A stretch of 64,000 bases of DNA. Source: a bacterium. GTDB taxonomy: Bacteria; Bdellovibrionota; Bacteriovoracia; Bacteriovoracales; Bacteriovoracaceae. Location of the stretch: contig JAUHVL010000003.1 in assembly GCA_030425045.1 (NCBI GenBank), forward strand, positions 1 to 64,000, given 5' to 3'. Shown here piece after piece: positions 34,969 through 44,530 of this stretch (its first letter is position 1; each line of letters starts with the position of its first letter). A model generated the notes under the pieces. It was not told the origin of the DNA. It saw only the letters and a program-made list of their open reading frames with translations, and ran no database searches. The position numbers and the translations under genes are program-made.

Positions 34969-34971
34969 TTT

Positions 34972-35381
34972 CTAATAAGAAAGTATTTTTTCAAGAAGAG
35001 CATTAAAGTCATCTGACTTAAAGGGTTTAACAAGTACGTCTTTTACACCGATGTCGAGGCCTCAAGTAAGTTTGATTTGGTTAGAGCGCCCGAGACAAGC
35101 ATAACTCTTGTTCCGCATTCATTAATTCTTCTCTGTGCAGATTTTAGAAACTCGATTCCATTTCTTTTGGGCATATTGATATCAACGATCAGAGCGTGAA
35201 ACTCCATATTGTTAAATTTTTGAGCTGCCATGACACCATCTGTTGCCTCGATAATATTGGGGACAATGCCTTTTGCTGTACACCAGTCTCGAATATTTTC
35301 CTCATAAATCATACGAAGATCTTCTTCGTCCTCGATAATCATAAAATTCATTTTGTCTTTTCTATTCGCGATTGTGGTCAT
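34972..35381 (-). pseudogene. Single-domain response regulator interrupted by a frameshift
   Basis: The first 107 codons encode a CheY-like receiver: acidic pair in IIEDEED, phosphoacceptor aspartate in LIVDINMPKRNG, and the conserved serine in MLVSGAL. The frame then ends at a TAA at 35043. Shifting frame by one base near 35055 restores DIGVKDVLVKPFKSDDFNAL ending at a TAG at 34972, including the conserved VKP lysine. So one base is missing relative to an intact gene. Start could be at 35381 or a later Met. It may be a true inactivation, a sequencing error or programmed shifting. Confidence 0.85.
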
Positions 35382-35469
35382 AGCCCTATCCAGAATTGTA
35401 TTATAAATAGATTCTTAGATTAAACAAATAGTCTTTTATAAATGACTGATACTATTGGGTGCTAAAAGT

Positions 35470-36051
35470 ATGAATATCGAACAATCTTTTCAATTTGTCT
35501 TAGACATTGATCAATTAAAGGCAGTTGAGCGACAAACACTCAATATCGATGGAAAAAGAAGAGAGAACACTGCCGAGCATTCCTGGTCACTCGCTATGGC
35601 GGTGATGGCTTTTAAAAAGTGCGCTAAACCTGAAGTTGATATTAATCGCTGTCTAAAACTCGCCCTTACTCATGACTTGGTTGAAATTCATGCAGGTGAT
35701 ACTTTTGCCTACGATACCGATGGGCTAGAGGATAAAAAAAATCGAGAGATTGAAGCGGCAAAAAAGCTATTTCGTTACGAGAGTTCAGATGATTTGGTTG
35801 AGTTTCATCAGTATTGGTTAGAGTATGAAGACTGTGAAACACCTGAATCAATTTACGTAAATGCGCTTGATCGTTTGCTTCCCATCTTTTTTAATACAAA
35901 AACAAACGGTCATTCGTGGCAAAAGCATGGGGTCACCTCTCAAATGGTGATTGAGAGAAATAAAATAATTCAACAAGCATCTGAAGAGCTTTGGCAGTAT
36001 ACTTTAAAACTTGTAGCGGATGCAGTAGAACAAGGTATCTTGGCCAGATAA
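35470..36051 (+). CDS. HD-domain hydrolase (YfbR-like nucleotidase family)
   Basis: A 193-residue protein with H and HD motifs ENTAEHSWSLA and THDLVEIHAGD, then a later NALDRLLP aspartate: the HD phosphohydrolase set. Similar proteins are annotated as YfbR-like 5'-nucleotidases acting on deoxynucleoside monophosphates. The frame is open to a TTG at 35455, but the ATG at 35470 gives the natural N-terminus MNIEQSFQFVLDID. It lies 15 bases before metG, in the same direction. Confidence 0.85.
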   Translation: MNIEQSFQFVLDIDQLKAVERQTLNIDGKRRENTAEHSWSLAMAVMAFKKCAKPEVDINRCLKLALTHDLVEIHAGDTFAYDTDGLEDKKNREIEAAKKLFRYESSDDLVEFHQYWLEYEDCETPESIYVNALDRLLPIFFNTKTNGHSWQKHGVTSQMVIERNKIIQQASEELWQYTLKLVADAVEQGILAR

Positions 36052-36066
36052 GAATGAGAGAATAAT

Positions 36067-37554
36067 ATGAGTGATAAAACGTTTTATATTACAACAGCAA
36101 TTGATTATCCAAACGGAAAACCTCATATGGGTCATGCTTATGAGAAGGTGGTCACGGATTGCTATGCTCGTTGGTATGAGTTTTTAGGAAGAGACACCTA
36201 TTTTTTAACGGGTACAGATGAGAACGGCCAAAAACTTATGGAGTCAGCGAAGACTGCTGGAAAAGAAACGCTTGAATTTGTCGATGAAAATGTCGCCGTA
36301 TTTAGAAAGTTTTGTGATGACTTAAAAATTCGTCACGATGATTTTATTAGAACAACTGAAAAAAGACATCAAGATGTCTCCAAAGATATTTGGAAAAAAC
36401 TTGAAGCAAATGAAGATTTATATTTCGGGAAATACTCTGGCCTTTATTGCTTGAGCTGTGAAAACTTTTATACAGAGTTGCAAGCTCCTGAGGGAGTCTG
36501 TCCGCACCACAATATTCCACTGGAATTAAAAGAAGAAGATGGTTTCTTTTTTAGATTAAGTAAATATCAAGACTGGATTTTAAATCATATTAAAACGAAT
36601 CCAGAATTTATTGTTCCCAAGTCTTCACGAAGTGAAATTGTTTCGAGATTAGAAAAAGAAGAAATTCGTGATGTAGCCTTTAGCCGTCCTAATCAGGGTT
36701 GGGGAATTCCTGTTCCCGGTAAGGAAGACGACTTCGTCATGTATACCTGGTGTGATGCTTTAGTGAATTATTATTCGGCTCTCGTTTCAAATAATCTTCA
36801 GGATAAATATTGGCCTGCAGATGTTCATGTCATAGGAAAAGATATTGTCTGGTTTCACTGTGTGATTTGGCCATGTATGCTTCATGCTGCAGGTATTCCA
36901 CTACCAAAACAAGTTTATGTTCATGGAATGATTCTCGCTGCCGATGGAAAAAAGATGTCGAAGTCTTTAGGTAATGTTATCGATCCTTATTCGATGCTTG
37001 ATAAGTATCCACTGGACTCTTTTAAATATTATCTTTTAAGAGGTATCCCTGCTCAGTCAGACGGTGCTTTCTCTGAACAAGAGTTGATCGACAAACATAA
37101 TAATGAACTTGGTAACGATTTTGGAAACTTGATTATGAGAGTTGTGAAATTGTCGCTAAAAAATATACCACCAGAAATTTCTGGTACTGGTGTGACTCAA
37201 GACCTTTCATTTGAGGATTGTTTTACCAAGATGAAAGAGCATATGGAAAAACGTGAACACAATAAAGCATTGGATGTTTTATGGGAATCCGTAAATAGAG
37301 TGAACCAGTACGTAAATGAGAAAGAGCCTTGGAAGTTAAAAACAGATCCCGAGGCGTTGACTCCCGTCATTTACAATTGTGTTTTTGGTATCCAGTCTTT
37401 GGCCTTACTCTTAGAACCATTTTTGCCAGAGACTGCGAAAAAAACAGTTAGTTATTTGGGGTCGAGTTCAGAGAGCTTTAATGACTTAAAGTTTGGGGAG
37501 ACCCATTATAAGTTAGAGACTCCCGAGGCCTTATTTCCTAAAATAGAAAGTTAA
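36067..37554 (+). CDS. metG: Methionyl-tRNA synthetase
   Basis: A 495-residue class I synthetase. The HIGH-type motif is HMGHAYEK near residue 20 and the KMSKS loop is KKMSKSLGN near residue 297. A zinc-knuckle-like set occurs in YCLSCENFY and GVCPHH. The C-terminal helix bundle binds the anticodon. It lacks the extra C-terminal tRNA-binding domain present in longer MetRS, a normal variant. No other MetRS is seen in the window. Confidence 0.96.
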   Translation: MSDKTFYITTAIDYPNGKPHMGHAYEKVVTDCYARWYEFLGRDTYFLTGTDENGQKLMESAKTAGKETLEFVDENVAVFRKFCDDLKIRHDDFIRTTEKRHQDVSKDIWKKLEANEDLYFGKYSGLYCLSCENFYTELQAPEGVCPHHNIPLELKEEDGFFFRLSKYQDWILNHIKTNPEFIVPKSSRSEIVSRLEKEEIRDVAFSRPNQGWGIPVPGKEDDFVMYTWCDALVNYYSALVSNNLQDKYWPADVHVIGKDIVWFHCVIWPCMLHAAGIPLPKQVYVHGMILAADGKKMSKSLGNVIDPYSMLDKYPLDSFKYYLLRGIPAQSDGAFSEQELIDKHNNELGNDFGNLIMRVVKLSLKNIPPEISGTGVTQDLSFEDCFTKMKEHMEKREHNKALDVLWESVNRVNQYVNEKEPWKLKTDPEALTPVIYNCVFGIQSLALLLEPFLPETAKKTVSYLGSSSESFNDLKFGETHYKLETPEALFPKIES

Positions 37555-37627
37555 GTGTTAAAAAGATTTGGACTTGAATGTTCTTCATCCATATTTGAAC
37601 TTTAATCATTCCAGCATAATCTCTCAA

Positions 37628-37808
37628 AAAACATCCATGTTTTTTGATACCTAGAATGCTCCCATACTGGTCGCACCCACTACGTGGGCGAGTTCTAAGT
37701 ATCCACAAGTCATTAAGCGACGTTAGAAATTAATAGATGACCAATACTTGCCCGAAGGGTCGGGTCAGGGATGACCCGATATTGGTTATCGTAAAACACG
37801 GATGTTTT
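37628..37808. repeat. Inverted-repeat-bounded intergenic element (MITE- or RNA-like)
   Basis: This fills most of the 329-base gap between metG and the acyl-CoA ligase gene. Its ends are inverted copies: 37628-37651 (AAAACATCCATGTTTT then a GATACC end) and 37784-37808 (AAAACACGGATGTTTT preceded by GGTTATCG), matching at most of about 25 positions. Internal hairpins occur at 37676-37688 (CCCAC/GTGGG) and 37761-37778 (CGGGTCA/TGACCCG), the latter nested in CCAATA/TATTGG. No ORF is inside. It may be a miniature element or a structured RNA; no second copy was noticed in the window. Confidence 0.5.
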
Positions 37809-37883
37809 GGTTAAGATTTCGAAAGTATTCATAATTACTTCAATAATAAAAATCGAAATAAGAACAATTAAGTAAATCCGTTA

Positions 37884-39551
37884 CTAAGCGTTATCTCTTA
37901 AATCTTTTCTGAGAATTTTTCCTACGTTTGATTTAGGAAGATCTGCTCTAAACTCGTAATGACGAGGAATTTTATAGCCAGTGAGTTCTTCTCGACAGAA
38001 TGACTTAATTTCATCTTCTGTGAGAGTATCATCTTTTTTCACGATAAATGCTTTGACTGCTTCACCAGACTTATCATCAGGTACACCTACCACGGCTGCT
38101 TCAAAAACTTTTGGGTGAGTAACAAGAACTTCTTCGACTTCATTAGGGAAGACATTAAAACCAGAGACGAGGATCATATCTTTTTTACGATCGACAATTT
38201 GGAAATATCCCTCTTCATCCATATAGCCAATATCCCCAGTTCTGAAGTAGCCATCAGAGGTCATACACTTAGCTGTTTCTTCTGGACGTTGCCAGTAGCC
38301 CTGCATGACTTGTGGACCTTTAATACAGATTTCACCAACATCACCAGTGTTTAAATCATTACCTTCGTCATCTTTAATCGTACAAATTGTCGATGAAATA
38401 GGAACACCTATTTTTCCGTTATAATCCTGCTGATTAAGAGGATTAATACAAGCCGCAGGTGATGTTTCTGTTAACCCATAAGCTTCAATAAGTGGTTTCT
38501 TTGTCACTTCTTTCCATCTTTCGGCGACTGCTTTTTGAACGGCCATTCCACCACCAAGTGTGAGCTTCAAGGCAGAGAAGTCGATGTTATGAAATTCTTC
38601 GTTGTCGAGTAAAGCATTAAAAAGAGTGTTCACTCCGGTAAATGCAGTAAATTTAAAATTCTTCAACTCTTTTACAAAGCCCGGTATATCACGTGGGTTT
38701 GTGATGAGAACATTGAGTGCACCAATAGATGAGAAGATAAAGAGATTCGCAGTCAATGAGAAGATATGATAAAGGGGCAGCGGAGTTATAATAATTTCAG
38801 AAGCATCTTTATCAATCTGCTTATCAATCCATTCTCCAGCTTGAAGAATATTGGCGACAATATTTCCATGAGTAAGGATAGCACCTTTAGAAACACCCGT
38901 TGTTCCTCCGGTATACTGTAAAAAAGCGATATCTTCATGATTCAATTCGACAGGTTTGTATTGATCAGGATTGGCATTGAAAAGTTCGCTCTTGAATGAT
39001 TTGGCGATACCAATATTCCAGGCGGGAACCATTTTTTTAACATTTCTAATAACAAAATTAACGAGCAGGTTTTTTGGAAAATTTAAGAAGTCTCCAATGG
39101 CCGTAACCATAACATGTTCGATATTCGTATTCGGTAAGGCCTCTTGTAAAATTGAAGCAGAGTTTTCAAAGATTATAATTGCTTTTGCATTTGAATCTTT
39201 AAGTTGATGCTCTAATTCTCTTTGAGTGTAAAGAGGATTGACGTTGACTGCAACCATGCCGGCCCTAAGAATACCAAAAAGAGCGATCGGATATTGAAGA
39301 ATATTTGGCATCATCAGCGCAACACGATCACCTTTTTGTAAATTAAGATTATTTTGTAAGTGGCTCGCAAACTTTCTACTTAGAAGATCCATCTCTTCGT
39401 AAGTAAATGTTTTCCCCATACAATAAAAGGCATCGTGATCAGGAAACTTCTTAAAAGATTCCTCGATAACTTCGACAATTGACTTGTACTTATTAAGATC
39501 AATCTCATGGGGCACGCCCTGCTCATAATGCTTAAACCACGGGTGATTCAC
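37884..39551 (-). CDS. fadD: Long-chain fatty acid-CoA ligase
   Basis: A 555-residue ANL-family enzyme. The P-loop-like motif YTGGTTGVSKGA is near residue 213, EAYGLTETSP near 355, and the GYFRTGDIGYMDEEG hinge near 435; the catalytic lysine lies in SNVGKILRKDLR at the end. It activates long-chain fatty acids to CoA esters through an adenylate, in the cytoplasm or at the membrane. The gene is monocistronic here, with a 242-base upstream gap. Confidence 0.93.
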   Translation of the reverse strand: MNHPWFKHYEQGVPHEIDLNKYKSIVEVIEESFKKFPDHDAFYCMGKTFTYEEMDLLSRKFASHLQNNLNLQKGDRVALMMPNILQYPIALFGILRAGMVAVNVNPLYTQRELEHQLKDSNAKAIIIFENSASILQEALPNTNIEHVMVTAIGDFLNFPKNLLVNFVIRNVKKMVPAWNIGIAKSFKSELFNANPDQYKPVELNHEDIAFLQYTGGTTGVSKGAILTHGNIVANILQAGEWIDKQIDKDASEIIITPLPLYHIFSLTANLFIFSSIGALNVLITNPRDIPGFVKELKNFKFTAFTGVNTLFNALLDNEEFHNIDFSALKLTLGGGMAVQKAVAERWKEVTKKPLIEAYGLTETSPAACINPLNQQDYNGKIGVPISSTICTIKDDEGNDLNTGDVGEICIKGPQVMQGYWQRPEETAKCMTSDGYFRTGDIGYMDEEGYFQIVDRKKDMILVSGFNVFPNEVEEVLVTHPKVFEAAVVGVPDDKSGEAVKAFIVKKDDTLTEDEIKSFCREELTGYKIPRHYEFRADLPKSNVGKILRKDLRDNA

Positions 39552-39746
39552 GTTCTATCCTTTATTTTTTTTCTAAAATATAGTGCCCCTATTAAGGTAC
39601 GTCCACACTTTTGGGACCCTATGAGTCAAGAAAACATAAAATCTAAATTAATTTGAGTAAAAAACTTTAGCTTTCAGTTGATCGTTATGTTAGGTTATTC
39701 TTCACATTTGTCGAGTTACAAGACTTATATAAAATACACACACTCT

Positions 39747-39768
39747 AAGCCTGCAGAATTGCAGGCTT
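39747..39768. other. Perfect 9-bp hairpin in the 39552-39793 gap
   Basis: AAGCCTGCA and TGCAGGCTT are separated by GAAT. No T-run follows on either strand, so it is not a standard terminator. It sits 26 bases before the next ATG and may be an operator or an mRNA leader structure. The rest of this gap shows nothing else I can support. Confidence 0.4.
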
Positions 39769-39793
39769 AATACTTTCTGGGCATAATATTTAT

Positions 39794-39988
39794 ATGAATG
39801 ACAAAAAGCAAAAAGAAAAAGTCGAGCAAGAAGAATGGCCAAGAGACTTTGAAGATATTGCTGTGTGTTGCCAAACTGGCTGTCCCGATTGCCCTTGGGG
39901 CTTCAATGAAAAGTTCGATCCAGATGTTCCTATAGAGCTTCAGTTGTCTGATGAGACAGAAGAAGACTCAGAAGTTGATGAAGACTGA
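39794..39988 (+). CDS. Small cysteine-rich protein (CCxxGCxxCPW type)
   Basis: A 64-residue protein with CCQTGCPDCPWGF at its centre and an acidic C-terminus. The four-cysteine cluster resembles short oxidoreductase-like or DUF5522-like proteins of unknown role, which probably bind a metal. ATG at 39794. It precedes the glycan locus by 73 bases but is probably independent of it. Confidence 0.65.
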   Translation: MNDKKQKEKVEQEEWPRDFEDIAVCCQTGCPDCPWGFNEKFDPDVPIELQLSDETEEDSEVDED

Positions 39989-40061
39989 CGAAGTACTTTC
40001 GTCGACAAAATGCTATTATCTCTAGTAAAAAAGTATTCTTACCTGGAAAGGAAGGGGTTTA

Positions 40062-40529
40062 ATGGAAATCAATATTGATGGAATTGAAACAAAGAAACTT
40101 GTCACACATTCTGATGGGAGAGGTTTTTTTCGAGAAATTATTCGGGTAAGCGATCCAATTTTTAAAGAAGGCTTTGGTCAATGGAGTCATAGTTTAATGT
40201 TTAATGGTGTGACGAAAGCGTGGCATATGCATCAAATACAAACAGAGTGGTTTTATGTGGCCACAGGTGTGATGAGAATTGGATTAGTTGATATGCGAGA
40301 GGATTCAAAAACGTATAAAAATACGATGGACTTCTACATGGGAGACCTGCAAGAATCACAAATTGTTCGCATTCCTCCAGGCGTCGCTCATGGTGTTCAA
40401 ACGATTCAAGGACCCGTTAATTTATTCTATCTTGCAAGTGAAGAATATAACCCGAAAGATGAATATCGAATTGCTTTTGATGATCCTTCTATTGATTTCG
40501 ACTGGCTAGCGGGGCCACCTATTAAATGA
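40062..40529 (+). CDS. RmlC-like cupin (dTDP-4-dehydrorhamnose 3,5-epimerase family)
   Basis: A 155-residue cupin with DGRGFFREI near the N-terminus, HMHQIQTEWFYV with paired histidines, and RIPPGVAHGVQT, features of RmlC-type sugar epimerases. AAGGAAGGGG lies before the ATG. It is the first gene of a four-gene plus-strand glycan unit and overlaps the next by four bases. The precise sugar substrate is unknown; some cupins in these loci are isomerases rather than 3,5-epimerases. Confidence 0.8.
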   Translation: MEINIDGIETKKLVTHSDGRGFFREIIRVSDPIFKEGFGQWSHSLMFNGVTKAWHMHQIQTEWFYVATGVMRIGLVDMREDSKTYKNTMDFYMGDLQESQIVRIPPGVAHGVQTIQGPVNLFYLASEEYNPKDEYRIAFDDPSIDFDWLAGPPIK

Positions 40530-41491
40530 AAAGATTTGAAAATAAAAATGTTATTGTGACAGGTGCTTCCGGTTATATCGGAACAAAACTTGTCCATGCA
40601 TTAAAAGAAGAAGGAGCGAAAGTTTGGGGGATGAGTAGCAAAGGAGGAGATCACTTTGAGCATATTCCTGTAGATTGGTCTAATTTCTTTTTTGATGAAG
40701 CACATATGCCAGATCACATTGACTATGTTTTTTCGTTAGCAGCTCAAACAAGTGCATACAAAGCGAATGAAAATCCTATTGAAGATTACGATCATTCAGT
40801 TAAGCCACTATTAAATTTGCTTGAGTATTTAAAAGAAAAAAAACAGAAACCACATATTGTCTTGGCCAGTAGTTCAACGATACATGGTATTCCCAACGAA
40901 ATCCCAGTCAATGAAGGTCATCACCCTGCACCTGTTACCATTTATGATCTACACAAATATTTTTCAGAGCTTTATTTATTTCACTACATTGATGAAGGAA
41001 TTGTCACAGGTCATGCTTTAAGACTTTGTAATATATATGGCCCGGGAGTTGAAAGTAGCTCTAAGGACAGAGGGATCATTCACTTTATGGCCGGCAAAGC
41101 ATTTCGAGGAGAAGAACTACCTGTCTATGGCAACGGTGAAGAAATAAGAGATTATCTTTATATAGACGATTTAATTGAAGCAATGCTTGTGGGTGCATTT
41201 AATAAAGAGAAAACGAATGGTCTTTATTTTGTTATGGGATCTGGAACAGGTTATAAATTAAAAGATGCTTTCAATACAGTAATTGATTTAGCTAAAGAAA
41301 TTAATCCAAAAACAAATTCGATTTTAAAACATGTTGATCCTCCTCAAGGGTTGTCTCCTATAGAGAAAAGAAACTTTGTTGCCGATACAAAGCTCTTTAC
41401 CGCTCTTACAGGCTGGACACCAAAAGTAAGTTTCGAAGAAGGAATAAAAGCTTACCTTCATACTCTAAATGATAATGAGGGAGAGTCATGA
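40526..41491 (+). CDS. NAD-dependent sugar epimerase/dehydratase (extended SDR)
   Basis: A 321-residue extended SDR with TGASGYIGTKL at the N-terminus, an ASSSTIHG serine segment near residue 113 and the catalytic YDLHK (YxxxK) near residue 142. The product changes a nucleotide-sugar. Overlaps of four bases on both sides link it to the cupin and the next SDR. Confidence 0.85.
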   Translation: MKRFENKNVIVTGASGYIGTKLVHALKEEGAKVWGMSSKGGDHFEHIPVDWSNFFFDEAHMPDHIDYVFSLAAQTSAYKANENPIEDYDHSVKPLLNLLEYLKEKKQKPHIVLASSSTIHGIPNEIPVNEGHHPAPVTIYDLHKYFSELYLFHYIDEGIVTGHALRLCNIYGPGVESSSKDRGIIHFMAGKAFRGEELPVYGNGEEIRDYLYIDDLIEAMLVGAFNKEKTNGLYFVMGSGTGYKLKDAFNTVIDLAKEINPKTNSILKHVDPPQGLSPIEKRNFVADTKLFTALTGWTPKVSFEEGIKAYLHTLNDNEGES

Positions 41492-42429
41492 AAATTTTAG
41501 TGACAGGCGCTCTCGGTCATATTGGTTCCGCATTCATTCGTTATTTACCAGGTGTAATGCCTGATGCTGAAATCATGATGCTCGATAATATGCTAGTCCA
41601 AAGATATTGCTCTTTAATGAATTTACCTGATGAAGGGAAATATCAATTTTATGAAAAAGATATTTTAAAAGACGATATAACTGAATATATAAAGAAATCT
41701 GATGTCGTGGTTCACCTTGCTGCGATAACAGATGCCGCTAGTAGTTTTGAAAAACAAAAAGAGGTAGAAGCAGTCAATCTCGAGGCTACAAAGCTGATAG
41801 CAAATTGCTGTAAAGAAAATAAGACAAAATTAATTTTTCTATCGACAACGAGTGTTTACGGAACACAAAAAGAAGAAGTTGATGAGAATTGCTCAGAAGA
41901 AGATCTCTCACCACAAAGTCCATACGCAAAAGCAAAGTATGACTCTGAAATCTATTTAAAGAACCTTGATGGCCTTGAGTTTGTTACACTTCGCTTTGGA
42001 ACAATTTTTGGAACATCTGTGGGAATGAGGTTTCATACCGCAGTGAATAAATTTTGCTGGCAGGCTTGTATGGGAATTCCACTATCTGTATGGAAAACAG
42101 CATTAGATCAGCACCGTCCATATTTAGATCTTCAAGACGGGGTAAGAGCGCTTGTTTTTGTTTTAGAGAAAAATATTTTTGATCGAGAAATTTATAACGT
42201 ATTGACCTTGAATGCTACAGTTCGGGACATTGTTGATAATATTAAAAAATACAGGCCTAATACCGAAGTTGATCTTGTGGATGCTAAAATCATGAATCAG
42301 TTAAGTTATTATGTTAAGTTCGATAAATTTCAAAATCTTGGGTTTGAGTTTAAAGGAAATTTAGACCAAGCTATTAAAGAAACAACTGCTTTGTTCAGTT
42401 CGATTAACAATAGAGGAAATGATGCTTAA
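41488..42429 (+). CDS. NAD-dependent sugar epimerase/dehydratase (extended SDR)
   Basis: A 313-residue extended SDR with TGALGHIGSAF, STTSVYGT near residue 128 and catalytic SPYAKAKYD (YxxxK). Residues QHRPYLDLQD bind the nucleotide-sugar, as in UDP-glucose epimerase relatives. The start overlaps the previous stop. Substrate unknown. Confidence 0.85.
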   Translation: MKILVTGALGHIGSAFIRYLPGVMPDAEIMMLDNMLVQRYCSLMNLPDEGKYQFYEKDILKDDITEYIKKSDVVVHLAAITDAASSFEKQKEVEAVNLEATKLIANCCKENKTKLIFLSTTSVYGTQKEEVDENCSEEDLSPQSPYAKAKYDSEIYLKNLDGLEFVTLRFGTIFGTSVGMRFHTAVNKFCWQACMGIPLSVWKTALDQHRPYLDLQDGVRALVFVLEKNIFDREIYNVLTLNATVRDIVDNIKKYRPNTEVDLVDAKIMNQLSYYVKFDKFQNLGFEFKGNLDQAIKETTALFSSINNRGNDA

Positions 42430-43024
42430 ATTAAACGTTGGATGTGCAAGTCGCCCACTAGAGGGGTACGTCAATATAGATATGGATACAACTGAAGATT
42501 TAAAGAAACGTTATCCTCATCTTGATATTCCTGATATTCCCATTTATCAATATGACATTTTTGATTTGCCATATAAAGACGGAGAAGTTGATGAAATAAG
42601 AGCAGATGCTTTTATTGAGCACCTTTCTTTTAAAGAAGAACCAAAGTTTTTCTATGAAGTAGCAAGAGTCTTAAAACCAGGTGGACTCTTTCGTTGGTGT
42701 GTTCCGGACTTTGAAGATGCAGTAAAATTATGGCTTGAAGCTAAAGATGATTGGAAAGATTTTTACCGTGACGATGATGAAGCGGTAAAATCTCAACACT
42801 GGTTTGGAACTTATACTTATAATACGGATAATCGCTGGGGCTACTTGATGGCCATGTTATTTGGAAGCCAAAACGGCGAAGGCCAATACCACAGAAATGC
42901 TTATACTGAAGGTAAGGTCAGAGCGATGATGTCCAAGCTAGGTTTTGAAGTAACAAAACTAGAACGGTTTAAATGGAAAGAGGATCGGGACCTTATGATT
43001 GATATCGAGGCTAAAAAGATCTAA
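42419..43024 (+). CDS. SAM-dependent methyltransferase of the glycan unit
   Basis: A 201-residue class I methyltransferase with LNVGCASRPLEGYVNID as motif I, FIEHLSF near residue 62, and ARVLKPGGLFRW. Such small methyltransferases in glycan loci often act on sugars. It overlaps the SDR gene by 11 bases; two in-frame ATGs (42419 and 42422) are possible. It ends the plus-strand unit and converges on the secreted protein at 43021. Confidence 0.8.
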   Translation: MMLKLNVGCASRPLEGYVNIDMDTTEDLKKRYPHLDIPDIPIYQYDIFDLPYKDGEVDEIRADAFIEHLSFKEEPKFFYEVARVLKPGGLFRWCVPDFEDAVKLWLEAKDDWKDFYRDDDEAVKSQHWFGTYTYNTDNRWGYLMAMLFGSQNGEGQYHRNAYTEGKVRAMMSKLGFEVTKLERFKWKEDRDLMIDIEAKKI

Positions 43025-43443
43025 TCAATGTATTTACAAGCGTAAACGGTAAGACTTCCGTCATGACGCTCCATTAATACTTCCTCTTCTTCTTGGGCGA
43101 CTAAAAGATTTGATACATTATTATCCATAATGAATCTAAAAAATCTCATCTCTTTTTTAAACTCGCGAGCGACTTCAAAAACATCATCAAAATCTCTTTT
43201 GGATCTTTGTTTAGAAACGCGTAATATTTCTAGATTTTCAATGGGATCAAAACTAGAAATTCTTGCTTCATTTTCCATTGAAATCGTACTGATCTGATAT
43301 TGACCACGTTTAAAGCCAATAAAGTACATGTCAAATTGATCAGCAGAATGAGCATCGTATTTTCGCGAGCATGACATACGAAACTCGTCACCAAAGCACG
43401 TACTTGAAAAAGTTATTAAAACAAAAATTAGCAGTTTTTTCAT
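43021..43443 (-). CDS. Secreted protein of unknown function
   Basis: A 140-residue protein from the ATG at 43443, which gives a proper signal peptide (KKLLIFVLITFSSTCFG). The longer frame to 43470 would put nine extra residues before it. The mature chain has two cysteines (RMSCSRK and YACKYID) suitable for a disulfide. No domain recognised. It overlaps the end of the methyltransferase gene by four bases. Confidence 0.6.
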   Translation of the reverse strand: MKKLLIFVLITFSSTCFGDEFRMSCSRKYDAHSADQFDMYFIGFKRGQYQISTISMENEARISSFDPIENLEILRVSKQRSKRDFDDVFEVAREFKKEMRFFRFIMDNNVSNLLVAQEEEEVLMERHDGSLTVYACKYID

Positions 43444-43534
43444 AAAGGTCTCAAATAAGTATTTTTGCAACCTTATAGAATGAATTATAAAAAAAAGAAA
43501 GTGTGATACGTACTTTTTATAGGTATTGGTTTAA

Positions 43535-44521
43535 TTAATGAAGTATGACTCTCGATCCACCGAAATCAAACTTTACAGGAACCCAAACTTTCAACTGGGG
43601 GAGTGAGTCTTTGATTTTTTGGTGATATTCAGGAGGTGCCCAAAACATGAAGAAACCACCACCACCTGCACCTAAAAGGCGACCTCCAGTCGCTCCATTT
43701 CTAATAGCAGTAGAGTAAATTTCATCTATTTCAGGGTTCGTTATGGAGTCTGAAAGCGTTCTCTTTATTTCCCAGGTATCGTGGGAAAGTTTACCAAGTT
43801 TTGCAAGATCACCTTCCTCAGTGAGAAGTGTTAGTGACTCTTTTGCGATATCATAAATTTCAGACATCTTATTCTCAATGGATCCTTTTTCTATATTTTC
43901 AATTTGTTTTGCCGCTACTTCTGTTGAAAAACGAGTTAGTCCTGTAAAGGCTAAAAGTAAGTTCGACTCAAGATGATTAATATACTCTGGAGAGATGATA
44001 AGAGGGTCGACTGAGTAGTTCTTTCCTGGGCCCATTTGCAGTATTTGTATTCCACCATAAGACGCGAGTATTTGATCTTGGATACCGACGTTTTCTTTAG
44101 CAACTTCTTGCTCAACGTAAATGGCTTCTTTTGCTAGGTTTTCTTTGCTTATGGTTCGGTTTTTTAGAGCGTGAAATGCTTTGAGCATACCAACGGTGAA
44201 GCTTGAACTTGAGCCAATTCCTGATCTTGCGGGTAAATCGGCATCATGATGGATTTCAACTCCGTCATCTATATTGAGAAACTCCATACAGCTGCGTACA
44301 CCACGATGGTTAATCTCTTTATTGTCATTTACATTCTCTTGTTTTGAGTAAACAAGTCTTGTCTTATGATCAAAAAAAGGTGGTAGGTATCTTACTGAAA
44401 TATAAGTGTAGTATGAAATTGCCGAAGAGATAACAAGACCTCCATTTTTCTCATACCAACTGTTAAGGTCTGTTCCGCCGCCAAAAAATGATAATCGAAA
44501 TGGAGTTTTTGTAATGATCAT
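43535..44521 (-). CDS. hddA: GHMP-family sugar kinase, D-glycero-alpha-D-manno-heptose 7-phosphate kinase-like
   Basis: A 328-residue GHMP kinase with TPFRLSFFGGGTDL near the N-terminus, the ATP loop LPARSGIGSSSSFT near residue 95 and GATGGRLLGAGGGGFF near the end. This set is typical of HddA, which phosphorylates D-glycero-D-manno-heptose 7-phosphate at C1 for GDP-heptose synthesis; the related fucose kinase is an alternative. It is the last gene of the minus-strand unit 46829-43535. The matching guanylyltransferase lies at 46935. Confidence 0.82.
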   Translation of the reverse strand: MIITKTPFRLSFFGGGTDLNSWYEKNGGLVISSAISYYTYISVRYLPPFFDHKTRLVYSKQENVNDNKEINHRGVRSCMEFLNIDDGVEIHHDADLPARSGIGSSSSFTVGMLKAFHALKNRTISKENLAKEAIYVEQEVAKENVGIQDQILASYGGIQILQMGPGKNYSVDPLIISPEYINHLESNLLLAFTGLTRFSTEVAAKQIENIEKGSIENKMSEIYDIAKESLTLLTEEGDLAKLGKLSHDTWEIKRTLSDSITNPEIDEIYSTAIRNGATGGRLLGAGGGGFFMFWAPPEYHQKIKDSLPQLKVWVPVKFDFGGSRVILH

Positions 44522-44530
44522 TTTTAATTC

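Noticed and set aside
43444-43470. Longer start of the secreted protein at 43021
   Set aside because: The nine extra residues would precede a proper signal peptide starting at 43443.
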